64,000 nt of DNA, taken from positions 38,723,001 to 38,787,000 of the forward strand of contig CM027378.1 in the NCBI GenBank assembly GCA_015680905.1, read 5' to 3'. Within the stretch, counting starts at the first letter, position 1, and each line of letters opens with the position of its first letter. The notes under the pieces are model-generated. The model searched no databases and was not told the origin of the DNA. It saw only the letters and a program-made list of their open reading frames with translations. Below are positions 1-11,445 of this stretch, in pieces. Made by a program: the position numbers and the translations under genes. Source of the DNA: Coptis chinensis. Lineage: Eukaryota; Streptophyta; Magnoliopsida; Ranunculales; Ranunculaceae.

Positions 1-428
1 GCGCCTCTCTCCTCCAGCAGCACCAACGAGATACTGCGGCTCTTAAAGATCAGCACCAGGCAGATATGACTTCCCTCCAGGTCCATTACCGGTCCTTGGC
101 GGACAAGAGAGTGGCCCGAAAGATCCGAGAGGAACATTCAAGGCTTCTCCAGGAAGGCCGTCTCCTACCTGAGGTGCCGTCGATCCCCGCTGATGAAGAT
201 ATGGGCACCGTGGGGGAGATGGGTACCGCGGTGGAAACCAGACCGGAAGGGTCGGCTGGCGCTGGGGATGTTGTTGAAGATTTAGAAGAAAACCGGGAGG
301 CTGTTGACGAAGCCCCTACGGAGGCCGCTGCCTCTCCCGCTGATGATGCCGTTGATGTCTCCACTGAAGAGTCCCCTGTTGGCGATTTAGGCAATACCAC
401 CTTGGATGCACATTTGACTACTCCGTGA
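1..428 (+). CDS. C-terminal part of a Tat-element antisense ORF (aORF)
   Basis: The frame is already open at base 3 and runs to a TGA at 426-428, about 141 visible codons; the start is outside the window. The first ~50 residues are rich in Gln, His, Arg, Glu and Leu and look helical or coiled-coil. The rest is a low-complexity acidic tail rich in Glu, Asp, Ala and Thr with no motif I recognise. It lies 3' of pol and on the opposite strand, which is where Tat elements often carry an extra antisense ORF; proteins of that class commonly have a plant mobile-domain or transposase-like N-terminus, not visible here. The assignment rests on position and composition, not on a domain match. It could instead be an unrelated gene fragment. 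Confidence 0.5.
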   Translation, partial: ASLLQQHQRDTAALKDQHQADMTSLQVHYRSLADKRVARKIREEHSRLLQEGRLLPEVPSIPADEDMGTVGEMGTAVETRPEGSAGAGDVVEDLEENREAVDEAPTEAAASPADDAVDVSTEESPVGDLGNTTLDAHLTTP

Positions 429-658
429 ACTCGAACTTGCTTTATTTGTGTTTGTATCTGTTTCTGTATGTTTCAGTTGTGGCGTCCTTGACGTTTTTGA
501 ATACTGTTTAATTCCCTCCTTATGCAAGGAGTTTTGCTTAAAATTGTAACTTTGTTGACATTGTGGCCTCCTACTGGTGGTACCCTATTTTCACATGTCA
601 TGTTTAACTCAAATGTTCGCCATCTCTATCATTGCGTGTATTCGATTCTAACTCTCCC

Positions 659-975
659 CCCGCTCTCTCCACGGCCGGTGGGCCAACTAGGGCATTGCCT
701 TGCCCCTATGTTTGATCGGACCTCATGTCGCGAAGGGCTCTCCCCGCTCTGTGGACCGGCAAGCCGGATGGGGCATTGCCTTGCCCCTAAGTTTGATTCG
801 GACCTCATGTCCGCGAAGGGCTCTCCCCCCGCTCTCTGTGACCGGCAAGCCGGATGGGGCATTGCCTTGCCCCTAAGTTTGATTCGGACCTCATGTCCGC
901 GAAGGGCTCTCCCCCCCCGCTCTCTGTGACCGGCAGGCCGGCCGGGGCATTGCCTTGCCCCTAAGTTTGATTCGG
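659..975. repeat. Tandem repeat, 81-88 bp period, about 3.5 copies
   Basis: Copies start at 690, 771, 857 and 945, each opening with GGGCATTGCCTTGCCCCT. They contain CCGCGAAGGGCTCTCC and end with GACCGGCAAGCCGGATG; the last copy is partial. Copies 2 and 3 are almost identical and differ mainly in the length of the C run. The array sits between the end of pol and the antisense ORF of the Tat element, a region known in this lineage to build tandem repeats that can seed satellites. Overlapping ORFs on both strands here are by-products of the repeat. Confidence 0.9.
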
Positions 976-1056
976 TCATTTGTTAGCTTCTCAAAAGTGC
1001 CGTTGTCTTATATATGTACAAACAGCCTACGTCCCTTGTCTGGACCAGTTTTACAT

Positions 1057-4000
1057 TCAGACATGAAATTTTTTCAACATTCTTACATTCCAAGGCCTCT
1101 CTATCTGTTTTCCATCCTCAGTCTGCAGTCGGTATGTTCCGGCTCCTCCAACACCCACCACTAAGTACGGCCCTTCCCAATTGGGTCCCAACTTTCCTTC
1201 GTTCGCCTTTTTAGTGCTTGCGGTGACTTCGTCGGAGAACCTAATCGCCCGGTGCGGACTGCGGATCGCGATCCGCTTGCCATCTTGTCTCCGCGAGATG
1301 GCGGTGATATTCCTCTAGCCTAAATGCATTGCATTGTCGTCTCTCCTCCGCTAAGTTGGTCGCGAGCCAATATGCCTGATTCATCCCATCGTCCATTTGC
1401 ATTTTGTGCGTGTAGTGGTTGCCATCATTTCTGAAGGGATCACGGCCTCGATACCATATGCCAATGAGAACGGCGTCTCCTTTGTGGTCGTCCGTGGTGT
1501 AGTGCGGTATGCCCATAGCACCTTACTTAGTTCATCAGCCCATGCCCCCTTGCGACCTTCCAGCTTTCTTTTAAGGTTGTTCATGATCGTCTTGTTCGAT
1601 GATTCGGCCTGGCCATTCCCCTCCGGGTTGTATGGGGCCGAGAATCCCTGTTTCACATTATACGTCTGCAAGAATTCCCTCACTTTTGACCCCGTGAACT
1701 GCGTTCCGTTTATGCGACGACGATGGTGTGGCAACCCAAATCTACAGATAATGTTTTCCCACAAAAATTTGATCACCGCTCCTCCTCCTTGACTTCTTTG
1801 CAAGGCTACGGCCTCCACCCACTTTGTGAAATAATCCGTCGCCGCCAGCATGAACCTTCTTTTCCCCTTCGCCATTGGCAACGGACCCACTATATCCATG
1901 GCCCACATGGCAAATGGCCACGGACTGGACACGTTATGCAACGGTTCTGCTGGCGCAAATATTAGCTGAGCAAACCGCTGACACTTCCCACATTTCTTGG
2001 CAAATTCAACCGCGTCTCTCTTCATATGAGGCCAGAAGTACCCCTGCGTCAACAATCGGTGTGCCGTTGTTCTGCCCGCCGAATGGCTCCCACAGTCCCC
2101 GGCATGAAGCTCTGCCAGGACTTCTTGTGCTAAACTTGGTCCCAGGCATCTTAGCAGCGGTCCATCGAAGTTCTTTCGATACATTTCTCCCTCTACCAGA
2201 ATATATCTGCGCTCCGTTTGCTCTAACCTCCTTCTTTCCTTCTCGTCTACCACCTCTTCTCCCTCCAAGAAATGTTTGATAGGGCTCATCCATCCCCTTT
2301 CCCCCTCCGCAGCTTGACATACTTCGACCTTTTTTTCAATGCTGGACCTCTCTAATTTCTTGATTCTTAAGGTTCTCTCCTCTGCTCCGGGCATTGCGGC
2401 CGCGACATAGGCAAGGGCGTCGGCATGCCGATTCTCCCCGCGGCCCAAATGTATGAATCTGATTTTTCCGAACTCGGCTGCTCTGCGATGCACCACTTCT
2501 AAATACTCTGCCATCCGAGCACACCTAGCAACGAATCCACCGTTCACTTGACATACTACTAGGTTGGAATCCGAATAGACAGTTAACTCGCCGACTCCTA
2601 ATTCCCTGGCCATTTCCAACCCTGCGATCACGGCTTCATACTCCGACTCATTATTAGTAGCCGCGAACCCAAGCCTCATGGACAACTCGATTCGGTCATT
2701 GTCAGGGGTAACCAACACCACGCCAATTCCGCTGCCCGCGTCTGTTGCTGACCCATCCGCGAACACTCTCCATCCGTTCCTTTTATCCCAGGGATCCATC
2801 CCATCTGGTTCTCCTTCCAGTTCGGGCTCCATGAGCATCTCTTCCCCCCACGTGGGGTCTTCTGCGGGGAAATCTGCTAGAAACTCCGCTACCGCCTGAG
2901 CCTTCTCTGCGGTTCTCACTTGATATTGTATTCCATAGGAACTCAACATTACCGCCCATTTGAGCATTCTTCCAGATTTCTCCGCCCTCAGAGCCTGCTT
3001 GAGAGGCAAGTTTGTCACCACCACCACGGAATGTGCCTCAAAGTACGGTTTCAACTTCAGCGCTGAGAATATCAGTGCCAAGGCATACTTTTCCACTTTG
3101 CTGTATCGTGTTTCCGCATCCAGCAGTGTTTTGCTTTGGAAGTACACCGGTCTTTCGACCTTGTCCACCACTTTCGAGCGAGGATCGAGCTTACCGCGAT
3201 ATTCGGACACTCCTAGATATAAGTATAACTTCTCCCCGGGTTCTGGCCGCGACAGCAAAGGCGCCCTTCCCAGGTACCTCTTCAACTCCTGAAACGCCTC
3301 TTCGCACTCGGTCGTCCACACAAAGTCTGGCGTCCTTCTCAACAACCTATACAGCGGCCTGCATTTGTCAGACGACTTGGATATGAATCGATTCAAGGCC
3401 GCGACCCGTCCCGCCAGCCTCTGTACTTCCTTAACACCCTGGGGTGACGGCATCTCTATTAGTGCCCGTATTTGATCGGGATTAGCTTCTATTCCTCGGT
3501 GGGTCACAATATAACCCAGAAACTTCCCGGTAGTGACCCCGAATGTGCACTTCTCGGGATTCAGCTTCAAATTATGTGCCCGCAATATGCCAAACGTCTC
3601 TTTCAACCCCTCTATATGCTCTTCTTCCGACATGCTTTTCTCTACCATGTCATCGATGTATACCTCAATACCCTTCCGCATTTTGCTTGCAAACATCTTC
3701 TCTCCCAGTCGCTGAAACGTAGCCCCGGCATTCTTCAAACCAAATGGCATTCTTGTGTAGCAATATGTTCCCCCCTCCACTATAAACGAGGTCTTTTCTT
3801 GATCCGGTCCATACATCGCGACTTGGTTGTACCCCATCGAGGCGTCCATAAAAGAGAAAATTTTGAACCCTGCCGTCCGATCTACTAGCTCATCCACCCG
3901 CGGCATGGGGTAACTGTCCTTGGGGCACTTTCGAGTTGGCGTCCGTAAAAGTCTACACACATGCGGACTTTCCCATTCTTCTTTGGTACCGCGACTATGT

Positions 4001-4343
4001 TGGATAGCCAGTCCGAGAACTCAACTTCCCGAATTATGCCTGCTCTTTTTAGCCTCGCGACCTCATCGCGGATCTCTTCTGCGTATCTCGGCCTAACATT
4101 GCACATTTTCTGTTTCACAGGCCTGGCGTCCTCCCTCATGTGTAATTGGTGACAAGCAAACTCGGGGTCCAACCCTGTGATCTCTTCGATTGTCCAAGCA
4201 AAGACGTCCTTATTCTCTGAGAGGAACTGCACCAATTTATCTTTCCCCTCTTTCGACAAATTCGACCCTATCGATGTAACTTTTTCTTCTTCCCCGGCTC
4301 CTATATTTACTGACTCGATCTCATCAAGCGTTTTTGTCTCCAC
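1057..4343 (-). pseudogene. Tat pol: reverse transcriptase, RNase H, archaeal-type RNase H, integrase (frameshifted)
   Basis: Main open stretch 3960-1381 (859 codons). It holds the RT core (SFMDASMGYNQV, MPFGLKNAGATFQRL, catalytic YIDDMV), RNase H, a second RNase H (FADGSATDAGSGIG, NNESEYEA), the H/C zinc region (HAGDCGSHSAG, CGKC), integrase (MDIVGPLP) and GNGQAESSNK with the catalytic Glu. The N-terminal RT is in another frame at 4343-3885 (VPKKNGKVRMCVDF), with the break near 3950. Integrase continues in a further frame below about 1516 and ends with a typical GxLGPNWEGP...RPWNV...LKKF tail at a TGA (1057-1059). The usual second catalytic Asp block of integrase is garbled (HHRRRINGTQF). 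Frameshifts and the missing Asp mean no active enzyme. Confidence 0.9.
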
Positions 4344-4385
4344 CGGTGCCTCAGCCTCCTCTTCTGCAGAGGCACACTGTAATTG

Positions 4386-5136
4386 CTATGGCTGTCTTTT
4401 CTTTGGTTTCGAGGTCTCCCCCTCGTCCCCCCGAATCATCCTTTTCACCGTTCCTTGATGGCTATTCCGCGCTGTCACCTGGTCTCCGCGGACTTCATGC
4501 ATCCCCGTCGGGGTGGGGAATCTAATTACCTGATAGTAGGTGGATGGTACCGCTTTCATCTGATGGATCCATCGCCTGCCGAGGATGGCATTATCAGACG
4601 AAGTTAGCGTCCCACAACCTTGAATCGTGAGAACACCGTCCACGGGTCTGTCGTCACCCGGCAATAGAAGTTCTCGGTGGCTCGGGTCATACTCCCATTG
4701 AACCCGCATACAAGTTAGTCGGGATGGCCTCGATTGTTTCCGGCCTATCTTCATTTCTCCCATCGTTCCCACGAACAACAAATCCACCGCGATTTTGCCG
4801 CAATCAATCAAGACCCCTTTTCACCATATAATTTCCCATGGCCCCGCGGATGATCACGGTAGCATCTTCATGTGGGACATCCACCCCTTTCAAGTCGGCG
4901 TCGGCGTAAACCACGATGCTTCCTTTATTGGCCGAGCCATGGTAATCGCTGGCTGAGTACCCTACCTCCTCATTAACTTGTTGGATGCTAGCTGTCCGCG
5001 TGATTCGATCCCCGATCGCATTGTGGCTCAAGATTTCCCCAATGAATATGACATTTATTGTCCCCGATTCGCCCGGGCTTGGCGGCCGCTCCGCTTTCTC
5101 TTCCCTTAGTAAACTCCTTAAGCATCCCTCTCCCAA
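4386..5136 (-). pseudogene. Tat aspartic protease region and PR-RT linker, broken
   Basis: Two overlapping frames, 5136-4804 and 4811-4386. The first carries the segment before the protease active site (DADLKGVDVPHEDATVII), the second the rest (CGKIAVDLLFV, ILGRRWIHQMKAVPSTYYQV, FPTPTGMHEVRGDQ). The latter is the usual Tat linker between protease and RT. The active-site block, normally Asp followed by Gly-Ser-Ser or Thr-Gly-Ser, reads IDCGKI here, so the serine-type neighbours are lost. A frameshift near 4808 falls at this same active site. Role in the family: cleavage of the Gag-Pol polyprotein. Confidence 0.75.
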
Positions 5137-6436
5137 TCATCTTACGTACCATCCACTTGAGGGCGTAACATTCATTCGTTTCATGGTTCTCAGATCGATG
5201 ATATGCACAATACGGTTTGCCCGGTATTTCGTTGGGCTTGCTCGCGGTCGCCGTAGCCTTTTAAATCTTGTATCAAGCGGCAACAGTTCCTCCAACGGCT
5301 TTGTCCGCGGGTATCGGATCCACTTCTCGATCACGGTTTCCGTTCTCTATATTCTCCGACGCCGACTCCACTCCTTTCTGACCGTGCAATGACACCCCCG
5401 CGTCCACCACTCTCCCTACCTGCCAACTCATACCTTCCGCGGTCCTTGCTTCGCTCTAAAGCCAGCACAGCTTTCCCTGTCTTCCTTGTCTCTTTCTGCA
5501 ATGTGTCTTCATACCGTATATACTTCTCTACCCTCGGGTACAAGTCTTGTAATGACGTGATCTCGTTCTTAGCCACCGATTCGTGCACTCTCGTTCCCGG
5601 CCGCAGCCCCCTCTCAAAGGCAATCACCGCAGTCCTCTCGTCCAAGTTCTCCACCTTCAAGGTTTCCGCCTTAAATCTGCACAAGAATTCCCTCACTGAC
5701 TCCGCGGTCCTCTGTCTTACATTGAACAGGGCCGCTATGTCCACCACCCTCCTTTTTTGGTGTATGAAGTGATCCACGAAGGCTTGCTCCATCTCCAGAA
5801 AGTTGTGTATACTCTTCTCGGGCAACCTATAATACCAGTCTGAGGCCCCCCCTTTAAGCTTGCTGGGAACATCATGCACCGCAATCCGTCGTGTACACGG
5901 GTTCCCGCCATACGCATGGCATTTTGCCGAAAGTGGTGGATGTGGTCATTTTGGTCTCGATCCCATCATTACCCTCTCAAACCTAGGCTGGTTGAACCGC
6001 TTTGGGACCTCCGCCTTCCAAAGCTGCGTCCTTGATGGGTTGCGGTTCAACCCGCCACTACTACGGTTTGCCGTCCGGATGTACCTTTTGCTTGCTCCGG
6101 CTTGCTTTCGGATCGTTGGCAATCATCTCCTTCACTGTTCCCTAGTGAGCCCCGGCACCCCATTCTCCCCCTCATTGGTTCTCCCTTCTTCCCTCTCACC
6201 GTTTCCGACATCTCCTTTTTCGACTCCTACGGTTTCCTCTCTCTTCAGTAACTCCTCGTTCTCTTCCCTCAACTTCGCTACCTCCTCTCTTAATTGTCTC
6301 GTTTCTTTAGAAGACGAAGAAGCGGTATCTCTTCCGCCCTGTGTTCTCCCCCATCATCTCCTACAGATTCAGCCACCTCCTCTCTGACCGGTGCTTTCCT
6401 CGGTCGTCCCACACCTCTCTTTGCTTTCATTGCCAT
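5137..6436 (-). pseudogene. Tat gag: capsid and zinc knuckle, frameshifted
   Basis: The likely start is the Met at 6436 (MAMKAKRGVGRPRKA), followed by a charged N-terminus. Capsid homology is in frames 5917-5735 and 5879-5331, with the gag core LKGGASDWYYRLP, AFVDHFI and VREFLCRFKAE. The C-terminal part contains a zinc-binding motif of the Tat type, CAYHRSENHETNEC, encoded at about 5217-5176 in a further frame. The chain is broken by at least three frameshifts. Gag forms the virus-like particle, and the knuckle normally binds element RNA. It sits just downstream of the LTR/primer site, as expected for the first gene of the element. Confidence 0.75.
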
Positions 6437-6481
6437 ATCCCTCTTGTTTAACTTCTTTTCGCTTCCCCGGGGCCAGCCAAA

Positions 6482-7000
6482 TGTAAGAACACTATATACT
6501 ACCCCCAACCTTCAATGGCCTCCAACCTCACCTCCTCTCCACTTCCTCCCTTTTTTCTTTTTTTCCTCTGCCTTATTTCTTTTTATACTGCCTGGCCCCC
6601 TTCTTTTTCTACCCCTTGATCTCCTCTCATCCTTCGGTCCATCTTAGCGCATCTGTCTCTTAGGGTTCCGCGGACTAGCTGTCATGCCACCTGTTCTTCC
6701 TCTGTTAAGTTGTCTCCTATTGGACTTTGACCGCTCTGTCCCCACATGCTTCAGTACGGCCTACCCACTTTTGCAGAGCTGCGGCCCACATCCGGTGCTT
6801 CCTGCCTTCCCTTTCTTTATACCTCGAGGCGATCCTCAGACACTCGACTCTGCCGCTTGTCCTACTTCGGCCCCCCTATTCCCATCTAACCTCTACTCCC
6901 TCATTCCGTCATGGCCGTTTGCATCGGTTCGTCGTCCAGCAATCTTCGTAGTCACGAATCCTACCACTACATCCACCAAATAAAAGAAACGTGCACAACA
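6482..7000 (-). mobile_element. 5' LTR of the Tat element
   Basis: Plus-strand TGTAAGAAC at 6482 corresponds to an LTR 3' end reading ...TTCTTACA in element sense. It is followed at once by TTTGGCTGGCCCCGGGGA (6481-6464), the position of the primer-binding site, and then by the gag start. The other end is placed at ...GCACAACA (7000); an alternative is ...TTCACA at 7016. The partner LTR is outside the window, so the boundaries cannot be confirmed by comparison. Confidence 0.55.
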
Positions 7001-7240
7001 GACCAAATGTTTCACAGTAAGCTTAGTGATTCTTGTAGCCTAGTTTCCAGGTCCTAGCATTTGGAACCTGTCAGTTCAACCAAAACCGGAATGTTTATCA
7101 GTAGCAAAAATGCGGGAAATTTAAAAAAACGAAGAAAACATAAGAAAAAGAAATATATGAAAGGATGGCGTGGGGGTTTCCCCTGGAGCAATTCGGTTTG
7201 CAAACGTGTCCTTGGGTCTTTAGAAGATAATGGCGCCATT
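7001..7240 (-). mobile_element. Leader and primer-binding site of an Athila-type element (D)
   Basis: On the minus strand the LTR end GATCA (7241) is followed by 'aa' and TGGCGCCATTATC (7238-7226). This matches the start of the tRNA-Asp complement (TGGCGCC...) used by Athila elements, with the same two-base spacer seen in A, B, C and E. The remaining ~225 bp is non-coding leader. The Tat element interrupts it at about 7000, and the rest of D lies outside the window. Confidence 0.65.
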
Positions 7241-8753
7241 TGATCTTTTTGCACTTTTCGGTGTTTTTAGAAGTTGACTTACTCACGCTAAAACTCAATA
7301 ATTCCTTACTCTTTTTTTTTTTCTTTGAGAATGTCAGTCCTAGTTCGAGTAGGGATTTCGTTCCAACTTCTAAGACAAGAATTTAAATGATCACATTTGG
7401 AATCTACACTTTGGAGAACTAAGTGAGAAGGATTTTATAGATAGATTTTTTTTACACAAGTTATCTAAAATTTGTAAGTTTGTTTATAGTTAAATGAAAA
7501 GAGAGAGAGATAGGAAGGATTAATCCTACTCATGCAAGGCCTAGCTACAAGTCTTTTTAGAAACAGGTCACTACCATCTCAAATCCCTAACATAATATAC
7601 CTATCTCTAAACATATCATGCTAGCATGTAGAATTGAAATGATATTTCATCTCTGAAATATCATTCCAACTCCTAGTTCTACTTTTACAACAATTGATCG
7701 GATAATTGTCAATCTCGTCATTTTGGGACGGGATGAAAAATAGAACCTAAGTCTTTTAAGTAGTGATTTTGGAATCCTAAATTTGTAGCATGATCCTCAC
7801 ATGAGCATCATTAACCCTCCCCTTGGGAGAGTTTTAGCTCATGATCCTAGAATTGAATTAAACTACAAGAAGATATGTGAAATGAAAAAGAAAGAGAATG
7901 AAACAAGAAAACTACAACCTGTTTACCTAAATGAAGAAGAGTTTATTAAAAACTAGAGAGAGTTCCCCCATTAACAAGTTACAAGCTTTTCTCTCAAAAC
8001 TAAGAACTAAAAAAACAAAATTAAAGACATGGATGTAAATGAAAAGTAAAAGTCAAGGAAGTAAAAGCTTCCAACTCCCAAAATCAGCCCCCCTTTACAT
8101 AAGAGAGCCTTTTTCTCTTCTCCCACGTGAAACACTCTCCTCTCATTTATTTTTCACTTATCCACAACTAACTCCCATTTGACACCTTTCATTTTTTTAG
8201 ATAATCATCACCTAAATCCAACTAACTCATTAACTTCATGCAAGGTGTCAAAATTGCACCAATTATTTACACCTTTGTCTTGACTTGCATGATGATTCAT
8301 CAAATCTTATGGGCCCGCCTAGTGGGTCCACGTACAGTGTCCAGTGGCAGTCCAGTCTTTTGGCATTTTACAACTTCCCTTTATTTGTAGAGTTCATCGC
8401 GACCGATCGCCGGAGCAGCTCACTCGTCCGTGATTCGGAGTCCTGGTTCAAGAGATATGAGCTTCGGAAGTTTGATGCTTCTGTACATGTAATCCCGTTT
8501 CTGATTGGATTCTGTACTATTTGAGTCTTTGGGCTTTAGTCCGAATTTGTTGGGCTTCACATGGGCTTGATCGGAAGGCATGTGTATACTCCTATTCCGT
8601 GCTTAAATCTTTGGCTTTATCATAATTTTTACATTAGTTGCTCCAACCTGCAAAAAGCACGAAGATGCGATTATTTCATGATTATTAAGCACAAAATTGA
8701 CCAAAATGTTATGTCTCTACAGGTTTTTATAATACAGTTTTGGGTGCTTATCA
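7241..8753 (-). mobile_element. 5' LTR of Athila-type element D
   Basis: In element sense it begins TGATAAGCACCCAAAACTGT (8753 downward) and ends ...AAAGATCA (7241), then a primer-binding site, about 1.51 kb. The start closely resembles the LTR start of element C (TGATAAGAGCCCAAAACTGT). It contains no protein gene. It is an inverted relative of the LTR at 8959-~10700 along most of its length. Confidence 0.75.
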
Positions 8754-8958
8754 GTGAGCAACACAACGAATATGAAACAACTTCTCATCACCTATTATTT
8801 AATTATTCCTCACAAATAGTGATTGACATACAATCATTCGTTGTACAATTATCGAATGCCATTGCAAATAGTTTTCAATCAATGTTCCATTACATTAAAC
8901 ATGCCATGATAGCTTTTGAAAGATGATTTGTCGTGTGAGGCACATCCACCATCACAAT
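8754..8958. other. 205 bp spacer between two head-to-head LTRs
   Basis: AT-rich DNA of no recognised identity lying between the outward-facing starts of the D LTR (minus) and the 8959 LTR (plus). I see no gene and no convincing TSD pair at its ends. Confidence 0.6.
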
Positions 8959-10700
8959 TGATAAGCACCCAAAACTGTAATATAAAACCCCGTAGAGACA
9001 TAACATTTTGGCTAATTATATATTTAATAATCATGAATTAATTGTATTTTCGTAATTTTACAGGTTTTCGCAATGAACGTAAAAATGAGGATAAAGCCAG
9101 TATTTAAGCACGGAATAGTGTGCCTACATAAAGTATTCCGATTTAGCCCATGTGAAGCTCCATGAAGTCTGACCAAAGCCCAGGACTAAAACAGGACATT
9201 TCTAAGTCAGAACAGGATTAATGTGCTAAAAGCATTAAACTTCCGACAAGCATATTTTATGAACATGGACTCCAACTTCGGCAAGTGAACCATCAGAACG
9301 ATCATTGCAATGAACTCTATCCAGTGCCAGATTTTGCAGAAAACCCACTGTCGAACCCACCACTGGTCAGATTCATGGGCCCACTAAGCAGACCCATAGA
9401 ATTGGTTGCCCATTATTGATCAAGCTCACACATCAATCTCTCATAAGGTTGTGATCAAGTCAAGCTTCATTTAAATGATAAAGGACTTTTGTGCACACTT
9501 TTGCATACAAAATCTTGGACAAAGTCTTGATTAGGACATAACACTTTGGGTTAAAGACTTTTGGGCACCACTTAAGACTTTTGTGCACCTAAGTATTGAT
9601 TAGGTGGAAATTAAAATTCTTGATTAGGTAGCAATCAAAAGTCTTGATCAAAGAAAATCAAAATAAAGCATTCAATGAGATGGTTGGTTTAATGTTGTGA
9701 TTGATTCACGTGGAGGAAGGAAAAATGAAGCACTCTCTTATGCTTAAGAGAGTGAGAGTCTTCATTTAGGGAGGAGCTAGGTAGAAACACACTCCAAGAG
9801 TTTACTTTACTTCATGTTTTAGAACTTAGCATATATAATTTCCAATTTTTCTTCAAGCAAATTTTCATCAGTGCTAGTTCTAGTTTTTGTAAGAATTTGT
9901 ATTAGTTTCCAGTTCTAAGTTCTAATTAATTTTTTTTTCTAGTATAATTTAGGACTTCTTTCTTTCTTTTTCTTTTTCTCCTTTCTTTCTTGAAATTTTG
10001 TTTAGATTTTGATTCTCATGATCATGAGCTAAAACCTTCCCTGGTTGAGGGTTAATGACTCTCATATGAAGATCAGGCTCCGTTTTAAGAGGCCTGAATT
10101 ATTGCTCAGGAACATAGGTTATATTCTATATCCTGTCACAAAATGACAGTAATCGACCAAATTTGGAGTCTGGAGTTCTAGATAAAGTCGCATGCCCCAA
10201 GTGACACTTGGGCTAGTCGCGCACGCGACCCTCTGGAAGAATTAGATTGTAAAAATTGAACGACTGGTGTAGAATAAAACTAGGAATTGAAATGGTATTT
10301 CAGAGATGGAATACCAGTTCAATTCCTCATGCTAGCATGATGCACTTAGATATATGTGTGTTTTTGTTAAGGATCAACGCTAGCGTTCATTTCGGGTTTG
10401 TCTATGAACTACAAACGGATTAGAGACAGTAGTGAATTGGCCTTCTAAGCTAGGGTAACTAATCTTGCATGAGTAGATTAACTCTCCACCCATCTCTCTC
10501 TATCTTTCTTGTATTAAATAAATCGGATTTGTGTTAAGCTTTAGTAACTTGCATATCAAGTAACGTAGTAAGTAGTCAAATAAATCCCTATAAAAATCCT
10601 TCTCGCATCGGTTCCTTAGAAAGTTAATTCCAGTGATCGGTGAACAAATGTTCTAGTCTTTAGGTTTGGGATGATGCCCTTGCTCGAACTGTATTCCAAT
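8959..10700 (+). mobile_element. Athila-type LTR (D family), solo or truncated
   Basis: Begins TGATAAGCACCCAAAACTGT and follows the D LTR in inverted orientation. Shared landmarks include CATAACATTTTGGC, TTCCGTGCTTAAAT, GTGGACCCACTAGG versus GGGCCCACTAAGC, GATCATGAGCTAAAACCTTCCC, ACTCATGCAAG and the TTGCTCGAACT block. Similarity fades at about 10690-10700. No primer-binding site follows, so the right end is a truncation or a decayed solo LTR. There is no coding content. Confidence 0.7.
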
Positions 10701-10856
10701 GTGCACGTGAGCGAGGTACTTGAATTAGTCATGTTTAAGTATCCTCTTATGCAATTTCCAACCTTTGTCAATATAATGTGCAGTCAATGACATATATATA
10801 GCTGAGATTTTAAGACAAGAGGTCCACAAATCTAAAGTAATACTGATTCTAACATT

Positions 10857-11445
10857 TTATAGCTTATCAGACATTTTTAATTTTTCATCTTTATAAACCT
10901 CCATACAGTAAGATGCAATGGTCTTAGCACAATTTACTTTAAATAAAGGTTGGAGATTACTCACAAATAACCAGAAACCATCATAATCAACAAAAGCAAA
11001 TGACAATTCATGTATGATGAACATGTGTGCAAGATCCAATCTATTGCTTTCTTGATCAAACTTAAAAGTCTCAATAGTCGTGTCGACCCATCTTTTTCTT
11101 TCACAATAAGAAGTTGTTGTTGTATGTCGGGTTTCATTCTTCTTGGGCAACCTTTTAATTGATTTTTAGGATGAGTTGTTCCATTAGTGCTTCTCCCATC
11201 CAGCTTTGTCTTGCAATGTTTACAAATCATGTCCACTGCTTGTTTTCTTTCCTTACCCTATCAAAGTTTAACCAAACTTTTGACGATAACTTTCTTTGCC
11301 TTTTTAGATTGGGTTGATCATTCAAAACCACTACCCCATCATTGAAATCACTATCAGGCAAATTAACAACATCATTTGTAAAGTCAAACATGATTGGTAC
11401 GGTATCATGTTTCTGCATGAAAACATAAGGAAAAGAAAGCAACAT
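10857..11445 (-). pseudogene. hAT-family transposase, N-terminal remnant (RICESLEEPER-like)
   Basis: Three overlapping frames on the minus strand (11445-11227, 11236-10961, 11150-10857) together give the N-terminal third of a plant hAT transposase. First comes an acidic leader, then a BED zinc finger (RKLSSKVWLNFDRV, CKHCKTKLDGRSTNGTTH, then a Cys). The conserved block after it reads LAHMFIIHELSFAFVDYDGF and LQPLFKVNCAKTI. BED fingers bind the element ends. At least two frameshifts separate the pieces, and the catalytic RNase H-like domain and dimerisation region are absent, so it is a dead fragment. I did not find terminal inverted repeats. Whether it was a transposon or a domesticated SLEEPER-type gene cannot be decided from this piece. 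Confidence 0.75.

Larger units (their letters stand above)
1..7000 (-). mobile_element. Tat-lineage Ty3/gypsy retrotransposon, partial
   Basis: Read on the minus strand the order is 5' LTR (6482-~7000), gag, protease, reverse transcriptase, RNase H, a second (archaeal-type) RNase H, integrase, then a tandem-repeat tract and an ORF on the opposite strand. The second RNase H and the antisense ORF after pol are hallmarks of the Tat group (Tat, Retand, Ogre relatives). The 3' LTR lies left of the window. The coding region is split over all three frames with at least five frameshifts, so the copy is dead. Its right end lies in the leader of another LTR element, so it is a nested insertion. The outer LTR boundary is uncertain (7000 or 7016) because the second TSD is not in view. 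Confidence 0.85.

Noticed and set aside
522..979. ORFs on both strands over the GC-rich repeats
   Set aside because: They arise because the tandem unit is open in several frames; no domain and no conservation beyond the repeat.
8754..8958. Target-site duplication joining the two head-to-head LTRs as one element
   Set aside because: The LTRs point outward and the flanking bases (gtgag, acaat) do not match, so they are separate insertions or a rearrangement.
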